DNA of 9,807 nt. Source: Mollicutes bacterium PWAP (GTDB taxonomy: Bacteria; Bacillota_I; Bacilli_A; Mycoplasmatales; Metamycoplasmataceae). The first letter of the stretch is position 1, and each line of letters starts with the position of its first letter. Of the stretch, positions 9,762 to 9,807 are shown piece by piece. The position numbers and the translations under genes were made by a program. The DNA is taken from NCBI GenBank assembly GCA_019661745.1, contig JAIFTM010000068.1, forward strand, positions 1 through 9,807, given 5' to 3'. The notes beneath the pieces are model-generated. The model was not told the origin of the DNA, did not search any database, and saw only the letters and a program-made list of their open reading frames with translations.

Positions 9762-9807
9762 TAAAAATATAAAAAAGTGGGAGATTTTCCATTTTTTTAT
9801 ATTTTTG
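9762..9807. terminator. 19-bp hairpin upstream of mraZ, probable terminator
   Basis: Positions 9762-9780 pair with 9789-9807 around the 8-base loop GAGATTTT. On the plus strand all 19 positions pair if two G-U pairs are allowed (9777 with 9792, and the outermost). On the minus strand these become mismatches, leaving a TGG/CCA core flanked by long A and T runs. The form suits an intrinsic terminator, most simply for a minus-strand gene lying to the right of the window. It reaches the window edge, so its full extent is unknown. It contains AAAGTGGGAG on the plus strand. Confidence 0.5.

Noticed and set aside
9715..9795. Tiny minus-strand open frame starting MENLPLF upstream of mraZ
   Set aside because: Only 16 codons with no convincing ribosome-binding site, and it overlaps the hairpin.

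Overview
The window comes from a Mycoplasma-type mollicute. The protein-coding DNA is very AT-rich, UGA is read as tryptophan (four of the five Trp codons seen in the window), ribosome-binding sites are short AAGGAG types, and ClpB has the reduced form lacking the N-terminal domain. A G-to-A change at E. coli position 2057 of the 23S rRNA fits the M. hominis / M. hyopneumoniae / M. fermentans side of the genus. The species itself cannot be fixed from this window.

Layout. Positions 1-224 (+) hold the 3' end of an unrecognised protein gene. Positions 225-570 hold an AT-rich spacer with a good promoter and a long leader, followed by a complete 23S rRNA gene at about 571-3466 (+). No 16S lies within the visible 570 bases upstream and no 5S follows. 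The rRNA is bracketed by complementary leader and trailer sequences that would form its own processing stalk. A small terminator-like hairpin follows, then a CIRCE operator overlapping a promoter, then clpB (3624-5753, +). A 26-nt-arm inverted repeat and a second hairpin sit between clpB and the convergent minus-strand operon.

The minus-strand operon, read right to left, is a reduced division (dcw) cluster: mraZ (9607-9185), rsmH/mraW (9185-8271), a strongly diverged FtsA-like gene (8258-7149) and ftsZ (7162-5900). The genes are packed tightly, with a 1-nt TAATG overlap, a 12-nt gap and a 14-nt overlap. A promoter lies just upstream of mraZ, and a 19-bp hairpin at the window edge probably closes off the next transcription unit.

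How the genes work together. MraZ probably regulates the cluster. RsmH methylates 16S rRNA. FtsZ polymerises as the division ring, and the FtsA-like protein is the likely membrane anchor through a C-terminal amphipathic basic helix. ClpB is the heat-shock disaggregase, and the CIRCE operator places it under HrcA. The points most worth following up are the solitary 23S gene with its own promoter and processing stalk, the natural 2057A (and 2031G/2032A) antibiotic-site variants, the cryptic FtsA with a degenerate nucleotide-binding loop, and the UGA-encoded Trp at the extreme C-terminus of FtsZ, which is lost under the standard genetic code.
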